Under the pieces are notes generated by a model that was not told the DNA's origin, did not search any database, and worked only from the letters and a program-made list of their open reading frames with translations. DNA of 10,490 nt, from the NCBI GenBank assembly GCA_009665115.1, contig WJXE01000044.1, positions 1 to 10,490 of the forward strand, written 5' to 3'. The position numbers and the translations under genes are program-made. Source of the stretch: Nitrosopumilales archaeon (GTDB lineage Archaea > Thermoproteota > Nitrososphaeria > Nitrososphaerales > Nitrososphaeraceae). Below, piece by piece: positions 1 to 7,028 of this stretch (position 1 is the stretch's first letter; every line of letters starts with the position of its first letter).

Positions 1-130
1 TGCATATGTAGTACGAGTTTATGCGCGCCTGGTAGAATTAGGAGCAGAAACACCAGCAAAGAACCCCTACGTAGCCGAAATGTACAAGCTAGCATTAGAA
101 GGAAAGCTGTACAGCAGAGCTATTCCATAA
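1..130 (+). CDS. amoC: Ammonia monooxygenase subunit C, C-terminal end (partial)
   Basis: The frame that opens at base 2 and stops with TAA at 128-130 gives 42 residues and continues off the left edge. The tail contains VYARLVELGAETPAKNPYVA and ends LYSRAIP, which I recognise as the conserved C-terminus of archaeal AmoC. AmoC is an integral membrane subunit of the copper-dependent ammonia monooxygenase that converts ammonia to hydroxylamine. Only the soluble C-terminal segment is visible, so membrane helices and metal ligands cannot be examined. amoX and amoA follow on the same strand, which supports the call. A hairpin and T-rich stretch about 30 bp downstream suggest that at least some transcripts end before amoX. 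Confidence 0.93.
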   Translation, partial: AYVVRVYARLVELGAETPAKNPYVAEMYKLALEGKLYSRAIP

Positions 131-162
131 AACAGAACAGAAAAAGTAAGCAGCAGAACAAT

Positions 163-215
163 GTTGGTCTGTATTAGAATCGGACCAACCAACTTATTTT
201 TATTTTATTATCTTT
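163..215 (+). terminator. Hairpin plus T-rich tract after amoC
   Basis: A nine-base-pair stem (163-171 with 181-189, one T-G wobble, nine-base loop) starts 33 bases after the amoC stop. It is followed by a strongly T-rich stretch at 193-215. Archaeal termination relies mainly on T-rich tracts, so the tract alone would suffice. The hairpin could also stabilise the 3' end of the amoC mRNA. Confidence 0.55.
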
Positions 216-334
216 AAAGTTTAATCCAACGATGCTCTTGCGGCTGAAGATATTATTTCGAAAAGAATACATTTCTCGACAACTTCAATCTGTAAAAACA
301 CCGTGCTATTAATCCGAGAAGGCTTAACAGCAAA

Positions 335-345
335 ACTTAAAAGGG
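335..345 (+). promoter_or_regulatory. TATA-like element for amoX
   Basis: An A/T-rich element, ACTTAAAAG, lies about 28-32 bases before the amoX ATG. This spacing would place the start of transcription within a few bases of the start codon. With the preceding terminator, it suggests amoX can be transcribed separately from amoC. Confidence 0.4.
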
Positions 346-368
346 TATTCACTGATTCTTTAGATTAG

Positions 369-665
369 ATGACTTTACCAAAGGGATACGGTACCGGCGG
401 ACGAAAAGAAGGTGGAGGTCGCGATGAATATGAGAAGATGATAGGGCACAGAGTCGAGTCTTCATTCTGGCGGAGAATCTATATTTTTGGCTTTGCATTA
501 TGCTGGGCGGCGACTGCTGGTGGGGTTTATGTTGGTGTAACAATATATCCGTGGGCATATCCTTTACCTAGTGGCATTTATGCACTTTCCGTGCTGACAG
601 TGATTGAATCATTAGGATTCTTCTTCATAATGAAGATCACTGGTGAGAGACTGCATCGTCCGTAA
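369..665 (+). CDS. amoX: AmoX, AMO-associated two-helix membrane protein
   Basis: This 98-residue protein sits between amoC and amoA, the place where archaeal amo clusters carry the small conserved gene amoX. It starts with a soluble, Gly- and charge-rich region (residues 1-35, with GTGGRKEGGGRDEYE). Two hydrophobic helices follow, at about 37-59 and 67-90, separated by a short Pro/Tyr-rich loop, and the tail is short and basic. AmoX is regarded as a candidate additional subunit or accessory factor of the archaeal enzyme, but no catalytic motif is visible and its precise role is not evident from sequence. The ATG at 369 is preferred because a TATA-like element lies about 30 bases upstream; a later Met at residue 24 would remove most of the soluble segment. 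Confidence 0.85.
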   Translation: MTLPKGYGTGGRKEGGGRDEYEKMIGHRVESSFWRRIYIFGFALCWAATAGGVYVGVTIYPWAYPLPSGIYALSVLTVIESLGFFFIMKITGERLHRP

Positions 666-835
666 CTTGACACTCAGATCTTTTATATTTTTTATTATTA
701 TATAAGGTTGACATATTATTTGCTAGTCACGGACCAAAGACCCGTCATGGCTGCTACTACAAGTAATCCATGGTGCAATTAGTCCTCTTGCAAATAAAAT
801 AAAATTTTATATATTACTTGGCGTCGTAGAATCCT
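666..835 (+). promoter_or_regulatory. amoX-amoA spacer with two TATA-like elements
   Basis: Two A/T-rich boxes are visible. The proximal one (806-813, TTTATATA) is about 26 bases before the amoA ATG, the distance expected for leaderless transcription. The distal one (698-706, TTATATAAG) would start a transcript near 728-732. Downstream of it lies an 11-codon frame at 747-782 (MAATTSNPWCN) that ends before amoA. This stretch may be an alternative, longer amoA leader or a short RNA. No strong hairpin is evident. Confidence 0.5.
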
Positions 836-1486
836 ATGGTCTGGCTTAGACGTACAACCCACTATCTGTTCATTGTTGTAGTTGCTGTCAATAGCACGCT
901 ACTGACAATTAATGCAGGAGACTATATCTTCTACACCGACTGGGCTTGGACATCCTTTGTAATATTTTCGATTTCACAATCGACTATGCTTGCAGTAGGA
1001 GCTGTCTATTACTTGCTCTTTACAGGAGTTCCAGGAACAGCCACGTATTACGCAACCATAATGACTATCTATACATGGGTTGCAAAAGGTGCGTGGTTTG
1101 CATTAGGATACCCATATGACTTCGTAGCAGTACCAGTATGGATACCTTCAGCCATGTTGTTGGACCTTACGTATTGGGCTACGCGGCGCAATAAGCACAT
1201 GCTAATACTTGTCGGCGGTACCCTGGTTGGTCTATCACTTCCGTTATTCAACATGGTCAACCTGCTGCTAGTGCGAGATCCGTTGGAAGTCGCATTCAAG
1301 TATCCTAGACCCACATTGCCACCGTATATGACGCCAATTGAGCCTCAGGTCGGAAAGTTCTACAATAGTCCCGTAGCCTTAGGAGCAGGCGCTTCAGCAG
1401 TGCTAACTGTACCTATAGCAGCATTGGGTGCTAAACTGAACACGTGGACCTACAGATGGATGGCCGCGTGGAGTAAATGGGACTGA
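836..1486 (+). CDS. amoA: Ammonia monooxygenase subunit A
   Basis: This complete 216-residue protein has the length usual for archaeal AmoA. It begins MVWLRRTTHYLF and ends WMAAWSKWD, and carries family hallmarks such as NAGDYIFYTDWAWTS (26-40), GVPGTATYYATIMTIYTW (64-81) and PRPTLPPYMTPIEPQVGKFY (158-177). Hydrophobic helices lie near residues 9-27, 37-63, 66-90, 98-115, 120-146 and 178-199. AmoA is the membrane subunit used as the marker gene for archaeal ammonia oxidisers; the complex oxidises ammonia to hydroxylamine at the outer face of the cell membrane. The sequence resembles soil group I.1b (Nitrososphaerales-type) AmoA more than marine Nitrosopumilus-type, as judged from memory. A TATA element 26 bases upstream gives the gene its own promoter. 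amoB is not in the window. Confidence 0.98.
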   Translation: MVWLRRTTHYLFIVVVAVNSTLLTINAGDYIFYTDWAWTSFVIFSISQSTMLAVGAVYYLLFTGVPGTATYYATIMTIYTWVAKGAWFALGYPYDFVAVPVWIPSAMLLDLTYWATRRNKHMLILVGGTLVGLSLPLFNMVNLLLVRDPLEVAFKYPRPTLPPYMTPIEPQVGKFYNSPVALGAGASAVLTVPIAALGAKLNTWTYRWMAAWSKWD

Positions 1487-1499
1487 CCCAAGAATCCTC

Positions 1500-1526
1500 A
1501 CCTTTCTTTTCTTTTTCTTTTTTTTG
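1500..1526 (+). terminator. Pyrimidine-rich terminator after amoA
   Basis: An almost pure C/T stretch, including a run of nine T at 1518-1526, begins about 14 bases after the amoA stop. T-runs on the coding strand are the standard archaeal intrinsic termination signal. The rest of the gap to 1690 shows no gene or clear structure. Confidence 0.65.
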
Positions 1527-1689
1527 CTAAAACATACCTGTCAAATACACAAGGATTCAGAGGCAATTAGCGAATGAATCTTTAATTTATCAGGATCCCA
1601 CTAGGATTTGTGATATCTGTTGCTATTTTTAAATTTGTACGTGTAAAAGATATTCATGATCACACGATTGCCTAATCCTGCTTCTGTAC

Positions 1690-2658
1690 CTAATTGTCGG
1701 CCCTGAGAGTGTCCAAAAGCTTCTGAATGGTAGTTATTGGGCCATTATTCTCGTCTGCAATGCTTTGTCTAGATGGTGGCCATTCTGCGTAATTATGGAT
1801 CTTAGACGTTATCCTCTCTTGATAGGTTGGAATATGTTCATTCTTGTAAAAAACGCCTAATGGAATCTTGCTTCCCCATTCATTAGACCGTTCTATCACC
1901 TGCCCCATTTTACCATTCAACTCTTCCTCGTCATGCACAACGCCATCATAGCCGGTTTCCTCTAGCTTGTACGTTCTAGGCATTTGCTTGCCGGTCTCAG
2001 CATTCATGTTATCTACGCCTTGAAACCATTCTTTAGTATTGATGTCATTATAGGTAGGACATGGCTGAAGAACATCCAAGAAAGCTAGGCCCTTGTGTTG
2101 AACAGCTTTCGCGATCAAATCCTTTAGATGCTTCACATCATAGGAATAGCCTCTGCCTATAAAAGTAAATCCAGACACTAGCGCCAGCGCTATGGGATTC
2201 ACTGAATTGTTCACGTTAGGTTGTGGCAATGATTTGGTCTTCATACCTAATTTTAATGTCGGAGCCGCCTGGCCCTTGGTTAAGCCGTAGACCGCATTGT
2301 TGAACATAATATACACCATGTCCACGTTCCTTCGGCCAGCACTGACAAAGTGACCTGCACCGATTCCAAGACCCCCGCCATCACCACCCACTGCCAAAAC
2401 GTTTAATTCTGGATTGCACAGTTTCGCCCCTTGAGCGAAAGCCAATACCCTACCGTGAAGCGTATGGATGCCATAACTGTGGATAAAGTGCGCTGTCTTG
2501 CCGGAACATCCTATGTCTGAGAATATAGTAGCCTTATGCATAGGGATCTGCAAATCCGCCAAGGACATTTGAATTGCGCTTAAAATACCAAAATCTCCAC
2601 AGCCAGGGCACCAATCATTATGAACGTTCGTTTTATAATCTGCAAGCTTAAGTGCCAT
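1690..2658 (-). CDS. 2-oxoacid:ferredoxin oxidoreductase, beta subunit
   Basis: This 322-residue thiamine-diphosphate subunit belongs to an oxidoreductase that decarboxylates 2-oxoacids (2-oxoglutarate and/or pyruvate) to acyl-CoA while reducing ferredoxin. Visible features are WCPGCGDFGIL (16-26), DIGCSGK (48-54), HTLHGR (65-70), the ThDP/Mg motif GGDGGGLGIG (91-100) with NNAVYGLTKGQ (120-130), and QPCPTY (198-203). Cys17, Cys20, Cys51 and Cys200 match the four ligands of the [4Fe-4S] cluster in the Sulfolobus-type enzyme. LTKGQ, rather than LTGGQ, is the form found in the broad-specificity Sulfolobus-type 2-oxoacid enzymes, so the substrate is left open. The ATG start overlaps the end of the alpha gene by 11 bases, indicating translational coupling. 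It converges with amoA. Confidence 0.93.
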   Translation of the reverse strand: MALKLADYKTNVHNDWCPGCGDFGILSAIQMSLADLQIPMHKATIFSDIGCSGKTAHFIHSYGIHTLHGRVLAFAQGAKLCNPELNVLAVGGDGGGLGIGAGHFVSAGRRNVDMVYIMFNNAVYGLTKGQAAPTLKLGMKTKSLPQPNVNNSVNPIALALVSGFTFIGRGYSYDVKHLKDLIAKAVQHKGLAFLDVLQPCPTYNDINTKEWFQGVDNMNAETGKQMPRTYKLEETGYDGVVHDEEELNGKMGQVIERSNEWGSKIPLGVFYKNEHIPTYQERITSKIHNYAEWPPSRQSIADENNGPITTIQKLLDTLRADN

Positions 2659-4618
2659 GTTCTAAAACAATCCTCCTAGGAGCATTTCCATTAATGATGC
2701 TCATTAACGCGTTATAAATCTCACTGGTAGACATGGGCCTGCCATTGTATTTTACTATTCTATACTCGCTATCACGGTGCAGATATTGGTTGACAAGCGA
2801 TCCCAATTGCGAAGAGTAGTTCATTTCGATGTCCACTAAAATTTTAGTATTGAACAGCATCCTTTCTAGTAACGCAGTAGGAAATGGATTCATTAGACGC
2901 ACCTGAACAAAATGTACCCTTTTGCCCTCTAGGGCAAGCTCATCCAACGCGTCCAGAATTGCACCCTTCGTAGAGCCCCAACCGATCACGGTAAGTGCGA
3001 GTGACGGGTCTAGTTGTCCGTAGGATACAGCCTTATCTTCATCAGATATTTCCTCCAAGGCGAGATCTAGTTTGCTTAATCGCTTGTCCATCATCTTGTT
3101 GCGTATAAAAGGGTCTTCAGTAATATGCCCTTCTTCGGTATGTTCATCTCCACTATTCCAGAATATCCCATTTTCAGTTCCGAGAGGAATTCGTGACGAA
3201 ACCGGGCTCTCCTCAAATTTGAACCGAAGATAATGGCCAGCCGCTCCAACTTCTACGGAGGGCGGTAGAATCTGTAAGAGTTTTCCCCTATCGATCGCCA
3301 CTCTCGACTGGTCGAAATACTTGCATGTCATAACGCTATTCGCAATCAATTTATCCAGCATGTGTATTACCGGCATCTGATATCTTTCTGCAAAATTGAA
3401 AGCTTTTACGCTGTCATAGAAACTCTCCTCAATATCGCCAGATGCAAAAACAATTCTAGGAAACTCGCCATGACCTGCATGAATCGCAAACCTCAGATCG
3501 GCTTGTTCATGTCTAGTCGGTAGTCCTGTAGAGGGGCCTGCGCGCTGATATAGCGATACTACCAACGGGACCTCATTCATTCCAGCCCATCCAAGTGCTT
3601 CGGCCATCAGGGAAAATCCCGGTCCTGATGTGGCCGTCCCCGAACGCACGCCCGTCAATGCCCCGCCAATAGCCATAGTAATCGCGGCTATTTCATCTTC
3701 TGTCTGGACGACTACCATAGATCCTTTTTTGCCATCAGTCTGCTCTACTATCTGGTTAGATTCGAGAAACTCGCTGTCGTCACTTGCCGGCGTTATAGGG
3801 TAGTATGTCTGGAATCTGCAACCGGCAACCAATTTCCCCATTGCTGAAGATTGATTACCTTGAACAAGGATGATATCGGCTGACTGTGGCTTACATGACA
3901 ACTTAAACTGGGATTGCGATAAATCAAATCGCGATTTGACGTATTCATATGCATAATTTGCTGCAAGCACATTGCCGTCAGCAATCTTCGGTTTTGCCTT
4001 AAAAATAACTTTGATTGCTTTGGCTAGTATCTCTTTGTCAAAGCCCAATATGGCCATGGATGCGGATAGTGCCATTACGTTTATCATACGTGTTAGTTTG
4101 CTGAGTGCGGGCTCATTAATCTCCACAGAAAACTGCTTGAGTATCCCAAAATACGGAATGTCATACAAAACAGCGCCATTGTTTTTTGCGAAGTTTACCA
4201 TCCCGTTAACGGTAATAGGATTTTCACTCTTTTCTAGCAGCTCTCTAATACGTTTAGCAGCAGGTTCATCTATTGTTGGAACTTCCTGAAGTGTGGTGCT
4301 GCTCAAATCTGAATCGTAGATTATGGCACCGCCACTCGTTACCTTGTCCGCATGTCTGAATATTGTTTCAGCATCAAAAGAAACCAGAATATTGATGTCG
4401 TCCAGGTGGGAACGAATCGGGTCTTCGGACACACGTACCGCAAAATAGCTGTGTTCACCTTTAATGTTAGAATAATATTCCCGATTTCCGAAGATGTGGA
4501 GCCCACCCTGAAAACAAGCTCTGGAGAAAATATTTGCTGCAGAGTCGACGCCGCTACCCTGGGCGCCGCCTATCATCCAGGTTAATGAATTAGCGAAGTT
4601 CTTTGCTCCAACCAACAA
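2648..4618 (-). CDS. 2-oxoacid:ferredoxin oxidoreductase, fused gamma-alpha subunit
   Basis: This 656-residue partner of the beta subunit is a fusion of a gamma domain (about 1-200, with MIGGAQGSGVDSAANIF at 15-31 and NREYYSNIKGEHSYF at 45-59) and an alpha pyrimidine-binding domain (about 250-656). The alpha part carries GNQSSAMG (254-261), YPITPASD (273-280, the signature of Sulfolobus-type OFOR), QTEDEIAA (305-312), TSGPGFSLM (330-338) and RAGPSTGLPTRHEQADL (359-375). No ferredoxin-like delta domain is encoded here, as usual for the two-subunit archaeal form. The first possible start is TTG at 4618, since an in-frame TAA lies about 30 bases upstream. A TATA-like TTTTAT (4644-4649, read on the minus strand) about 28 bases before it supports leaderless TTG initiation. 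An ATG at residue 15 is too close to the GGAQGSG motif. Confidence 0.93.
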   Translation of the reverse strand: MLVGAKNFANSLTWMIGGAQGSGVDSAANIFSRACFQGGLHIFGNREYYSNIKGEHSYFAVRVSEDPIRSHLDDINILVSFDAETIFRHADKVTSGGAIIYDSDLSSTTLQEVPTIDEPAAKRIRELLEKSENPITVNGMVNFAKNNGAVLYDIPYFGILKQFSVEINEPALSKLTRMINVMALSASMAILGFDKEILAKAIKVIFKAKPKIADGNVLAANYAYEYVKSRFDLSQSQFKLSCKPQSADIILVQGNQSSAMGKLVAGCRFQTYYPITPASDDSEFLESNQIVEQTDGKKGSMVVVQTEDEIAAITMAIGGALTGVRSGTATSGPGFSLMAEALGWAGMNEVPLVVSLYQRAGPSTGLPTRHEQADLRFAIHAGHGEFPRIVFASGDIEESFYDSVKAFNFAERYQMPVIHMLDKLIANSVMTCKYFDQSRVAIDRGKLLQILPPSVEVGAAGHYLRFKFEESPVSSRIPLGTENGIFWNSGDEHTEEGHITEDPFIRNKMMDKRLSKLDLALEEISDEDKAVSYGQLDPSLALTVIGWGSTKGAILDALDELALEGKRVHFVQVRLMNPFPTALLERMLFNTKILVDIEMNYSSQLGSLVNQYLHRDSEYRIVKYNGRPMSTSEIYNALMSIINGNAPRRIVLEHGT

Positions 4619-4688
4619 GACAATGTGATTTGCATTTTCCTCCTTTTATTGCTTTATGATCTCACAAGTCAGAAAAAAAACCATAATC

Positions 4689-4844
4689 TCATCCGCCAGT
4701 TGCCGCATCAAACAGACAACACTCACATCTATCAACTTCGCCGCAGTATGGACATTCACACATGCACGCATCGATATGATTTCCGCAGTGTTCGCAATTA
4801 ATTGCATCAGCGCTGTTTGTTTTTTTAGCAATCTCGGCCAACAT
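4689..4844 (-). CDS. Cys-rich mini-protein, probable zinc finger (51 aa)
   Basis: A 51-residue frame from ATG (4844) to TGA (4689-4691) has ten cysteines in its last 35 residues: CEHC at 17-20, CMCECPYC at 27-34 and CECC at 40-43, with His19 and His23 nearby. Paired CxxC/CxC groups of this density are typical of zinc-binding knuckles, and a frame read by chance would not usually show them. The N-terminus (MLAEIAKKTNSADAIN) is helical and uncharacterised. I do not recognise a named family. It lies between the oxidoreductase operon and another tiny gene on the same strand. No ATG/GTG/TTG is apparent in the open frame just upstream, so this ATG is the natural start. Longer overlapping frames on both strands at this place lack such a pattern and are probably shadows. 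Confidence 0.7.
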   Translation of the reverse strand: MLAEIAKKTNSADAINCEHCGNHIDACMCECPYCGEVDRCECCLFDAATGG

Positions 4845-4978
4845 AGGTTTTTCTCGCTCAAACCTATTATACTTTATGAGTTTTCTAGGTGTAAGGTGTT
4901 CGACTAAATTATAAAATATCGATTCTGGCTGGCGGTACGTTAGAACTCTAACATAAATGAGGATGTACTACCTTAGGA

Positions 4979-5098
4979 CTATTTTGAGACAAGTCCTGCT
5001 TCCTGCATAAGAAACACGGCAAACACGACTATGACAGGGATCATAAATAAGGCTAACGAAGCGTCGAATCGTTTTATTTTCAAATCTGAAATCTTCAT
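4979..5098 (-). CDS. 39-residue single-helix membrane protein
   Basis: A frame from ATG (5098) to TAG (4979-4981) encodes MKISDLKIKRFD, then one strongly hydrophobic segment (about residues 13-31, ASLALFMIPVIVVFAVFLM), then a short tail, QEAGLVSK. The positively charged N-terminus and the helix length fit a small membrane protein with the N-terminus in the cytoplasm. A TATA-like element (5113-5123, minus strand) lies about 20 bases upstream. It is divergent from pdxS. No function is recognised. An alternative is chance hydrophobicity in A/T-rich DNA, but the ordered basic-hydrophobic-polar layout and the promoter favour a real gene. Confidence 0.6.
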   Translation of the reverse strand: MKISDLKIKRFDASLALFMIPVIVVFAVFLMQEAGLVSK

Positions 5099-5237
5099 TA
5101 GCTTTCCGAGTTCAATATTAAAGTTAACCTGTCACAAATGAATCTATATATCGGCAACGTCATTAACGACGATAAGGCTTGTCAAGCATACCGGGCACAA
5201 GCATCAGCACTTCGACTTATTTGATAAAAAAAATAAT

Positions 5238-5250
5238 ATCTATATAAGTG
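5238..5250 (+). promoter_or_regulatory. pdxS promoter (TATA box)
   Basis: ATCTATATAAGTG is a strong archaeal TATA box, with the box about 20-27 bases before the pdxS ATG, so the transcript is probably leaderless. The intergenic region 5099-5267 separates it from the divergent 39-residue gene and has no other evident structure. Confidence 0.65.
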
Positions 5251-5267
5251 TTAGAAGAAGTTCATTT

Positions 5268-6233
5268 ATGACAATATCTCTTGTGGCAGCTGAATATGAG
5301 CCGAAGGGAATTCGGTCCACGACCTTTGATAAAACTGTAGTTCTCAGAGGGACCACACTGCTTAAGCGAGGTTTTGCTCATATGCAAAAGCACGGTGTTA
5401 TAATGGATGTCACAAATGTTGAGCAGTCACAAATTGCTGAAGATGCCGGAGCTGTTGCTGTTATGGTACTAGACAAGTTGCCTTACGACGTTAGAAAGTC
5501 TGGCGGCGTAGCTAGAACTGCCAGTGTCAAGATAATCGAAGACATCATGGACGCCGTCACTATTCCGATTATGGCCAAATGTCGTATTGGGCATGTTTCA
5601 GAAGCTAATGTCCTAGCATCTACTGGGGTGGATATGATAGACGAGAGTGAGGTTTTGACTCCTGCAGACGACCTCAGACATATTTGGAAATGGGATTATA
5701 CTGTCCCGTTTGTTAACGGAGCGAAGAATCTTGGCGAAGCACTAAGGAGAATTGAAGAAGGTTGTGCTATGATAAGAACTAAAGGTGAGCCCGGAACAGG
5801 AAACGTTGCCGAAGCCGTTTCACATATTAAGCTAGTTAATAACGCGGTCCGCTGGATTGCTTCGATTTCTGACGACCATCAAGAATTGATAAGAGCAGCA
5901 CGAGAGTTAAGGGTCTCTCTCCCCATAGTCGAAGAGACTGCAAGGCTTGGTAGACTACCTGTAGTGAATTTTGCAGCAGGGGGAATTTCTACGCCTGCAG
6001 ACGCGTCCTTTCTAATGAACCTTGGTTGCGACGGGGTATTTGTGGGTTCAGGTATATTTAAGGCAGACGATGCAGCTCAGCGTGCAAAAGCGGTAGTTTT
6101 GGCTACGGCTTATTATGATAACCCTAAGATTGTTGTCGAAGCTCAGAAAATGGTCGACGAGAAAAAGTCCATGCTTGGTTTGGATACAAAAAACCTCGAA
6201 TTAAAAATGCAGGAACGGGGACCTTCCGTTTGA
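5268..6233 (+). CDS. pdxS: Pyridoxal 5'-phosphate synthase, lyase subunit PdxS
   Basis: PdxS makes PLP from ribose 5-phosphate, glyceraldehyde 3-phosphate and ammonia delivered by PdxT. The (beta/alpha)8 barrel motifs are clear: RGTTLLKRGFAHMQKHGVIMDV (27-48), KSGGVARTASVKIIEDIMDAV (77-97), PIMAKCRIGH (100-109), EGCAMIRTKGEPGTGN (164-179) and FAAGGI near the phosphate site. By comparison with Bacillus subtilis numbering, Asp47, Lys104 and Lys172 are the catalytic Asp24, Lys81 and Lys149. At 321 residues it is about 25 longer than bacterial homologues, mainly because of an N-terminal extension of about 23 residues. The start at 5268 is supported by the TATA spacing. It overlaps pdxT by four bases. 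Confidence 0.96.
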   Translation: MTISLVAAEYEPKGIRSTTFDKTVVLRGTTLLKRGFAHMQKHGVIMDVTNVEQSQIAEDAGAVAVMVLDKLPYDVRKSGGVARTASVKIIEDIMDAVTIPIMAKCRIGHVSEANVLASTGVDMIDESEVLTPADDLRHIWKWDYTVPFVNGAKNLGEALRRIEEGCAMIRTKGEPGTGNVAEAVSHIKLVNNAVRWIASISDDHQELIRAARELRVSLPIVEETARLGRLPVVNFAAGGISTPADASFLMNLGCDGVFVGSGIFKADDAAQRAKAVVLATAYYDNPKIVVEAQKMVDEKKSMLGLDTKNLELKMQERGPSV

Positions 6234-6883
6234 ATACCAAAATTTCTGTTGGTGTCCTAGGAATTCAAGGTGATATTGAAGAAAATAAAACTGTCGCGCA
6301 AGAAGCGCTTATCCATTCCAACGTAAAAGGTGATGTAAAATTTGTTCGGTATGCTGAAGAGATTGAAAAAATTGATGGCTTAATTTTACCAGGCGGTGAA
6401 AGTACGGTTATTAGTACTCTTGCCACAATACAGGGCGGAATACTTCATACAATCAAACGGCGTATAGCTGAAGGTATGCCGGTCCTTGGAACGTGCGCCG
6501 GCATGATAATGCTTGCAAAACGTGCATACGATCGAGTCGTGGGAGAGACAAGACAGCAACTTCTATCTAATTTGGATATTGTCGTGGAGCGAAATGCATT
6601 TGGAAGGCAAGACGACTCGTTTGAAGCAAAGCTAAGTATACCGATTCTTGGTAAGAATAATAAGTTCTTCAAAGGAGTTTTCATTAGAGCTCCTATCGTA
6701 ATAGAGGTCGGTGCGGCTGTCGATATTATTGCCAAATTTAATAATAGAATTGTTGGAGTAAGACAGGGCAATGTTATAGGCACCTCTTTTCATCCAGAAC
6801 TATCTGGTGATGACAGAATTCATAGGCAATTTATCAAGACGGTTTTGGATTGTAAGAGGCATAAAGGAGCGCAACAAATCTGA
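6230..6883 (+). CDS. pdxT: Pyridoxal 5'-phosphate synthase, glutaminase subunit PdxT
   Basis: This 217-residue class I glutamine amidotransferase hydrolyses glutamine and channels ammonia to PdxS. It has VGVLGIQGDIEEN (7-19), LPGGEST (53-59), the nucleophile elbow GTCAGM with Cys89, RNAFGRQ (121-127), and the His188/Glu190 pair in SFHPELSGDD, completing a Cys-His-Glu triad. Length is a little above the usual ~190-200. The start is TTG at 6230, placed as TTGA so that the PdxS stop TGA overlaps it; the two subunits are therefore translationally coupled. No ATG lies at the right place for the conserved N-terminal strand. Confidence 0.95.
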   Translation: MNTKISVGVLGIQGDIEENKTVAQEALIHSNVKGDVKFVRYAEEIEKIDGLILPGGESTVISTLATIQGGILHTIKRRIAEGMPVLGTCAGMIMLAKRAYDRVVGETRQQLLSNLDIVVERNAFGRQDDSFEAKLSIPILGKNNKFFKGVFIRAPIVIEVGAAVDIIAKFNNRIVGVRQGNVIGTSFHPELSGDDRIHRQFIKTVLDCKRHKGAQQI

Positions 6884-6908
6884 GCAACTCCATGGGACGA
6901 GCTTTACG

Positions 6909-7028
6909 TGCGGGGGGTGGGATTCGAACCCACGGACCCCTAAGAGACGGGATCACCCATTCTTGAGATCTTAAGTCCCGCGTCTCCAAAGTAGGTTAGC
7001 TTATTTGGCCAGGCTCTACAACCCCCGC
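6909..7028 (-). tRNA. tRNA-Leu (TAA) with an anticodon-loop intron and a D-arm intron
   Basis: The acceptor is GCGGGGG (7028-7022) with CCCCCGC and discriminator A (6909). The T-arm is GTGGG-TTCGAAT-CCCAC, and a class II variable arm is present. The anticodon TAA is at 6973-6971. A 16-base intron (6954-6969) follows position 37; it forms a good bulge-helix-bulge (CTTA with TGGG, bulges AGA and TGA, then the CGGGA/TCCCG anticodon stem). A second, 19-base insert (6984-7002) splits the 3' strand of the D-stem. Removing it restores GTA/TAC, and CCAA pairs with TTGG between bulges ATA and AGA, a BHB-like splice site. The mature length is 85, as expected for Leu. CCA is not encoded. A TATA-like TTTATTATAT at 7057-7066 (minus strand) precedes it. 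Confidence 0.88.

Noticed and set aside
1698..1712. Twelve bases GCCCTGAGAGTG shared between 1700 and 9611
   Set aside because: Isolated short match in unrelated contexts (end of one gene, tRNA flank), consistent with chance.
4640..4660. GGAGG before an ATG at about 4634 as an alternative oxidoreductase alpha start
   Set aside because: That ATG is in another frame and closes after 17 codons; the motif-bearing frame starts at TTG 4618.
4646..4861. 71-codon minus-strand and 83-codon plus-strand frames over the Cys-rich mini-gene
   Set aside because: Neither has recognisable features; the shorter frame with ten ordered cysteines explains the region better.
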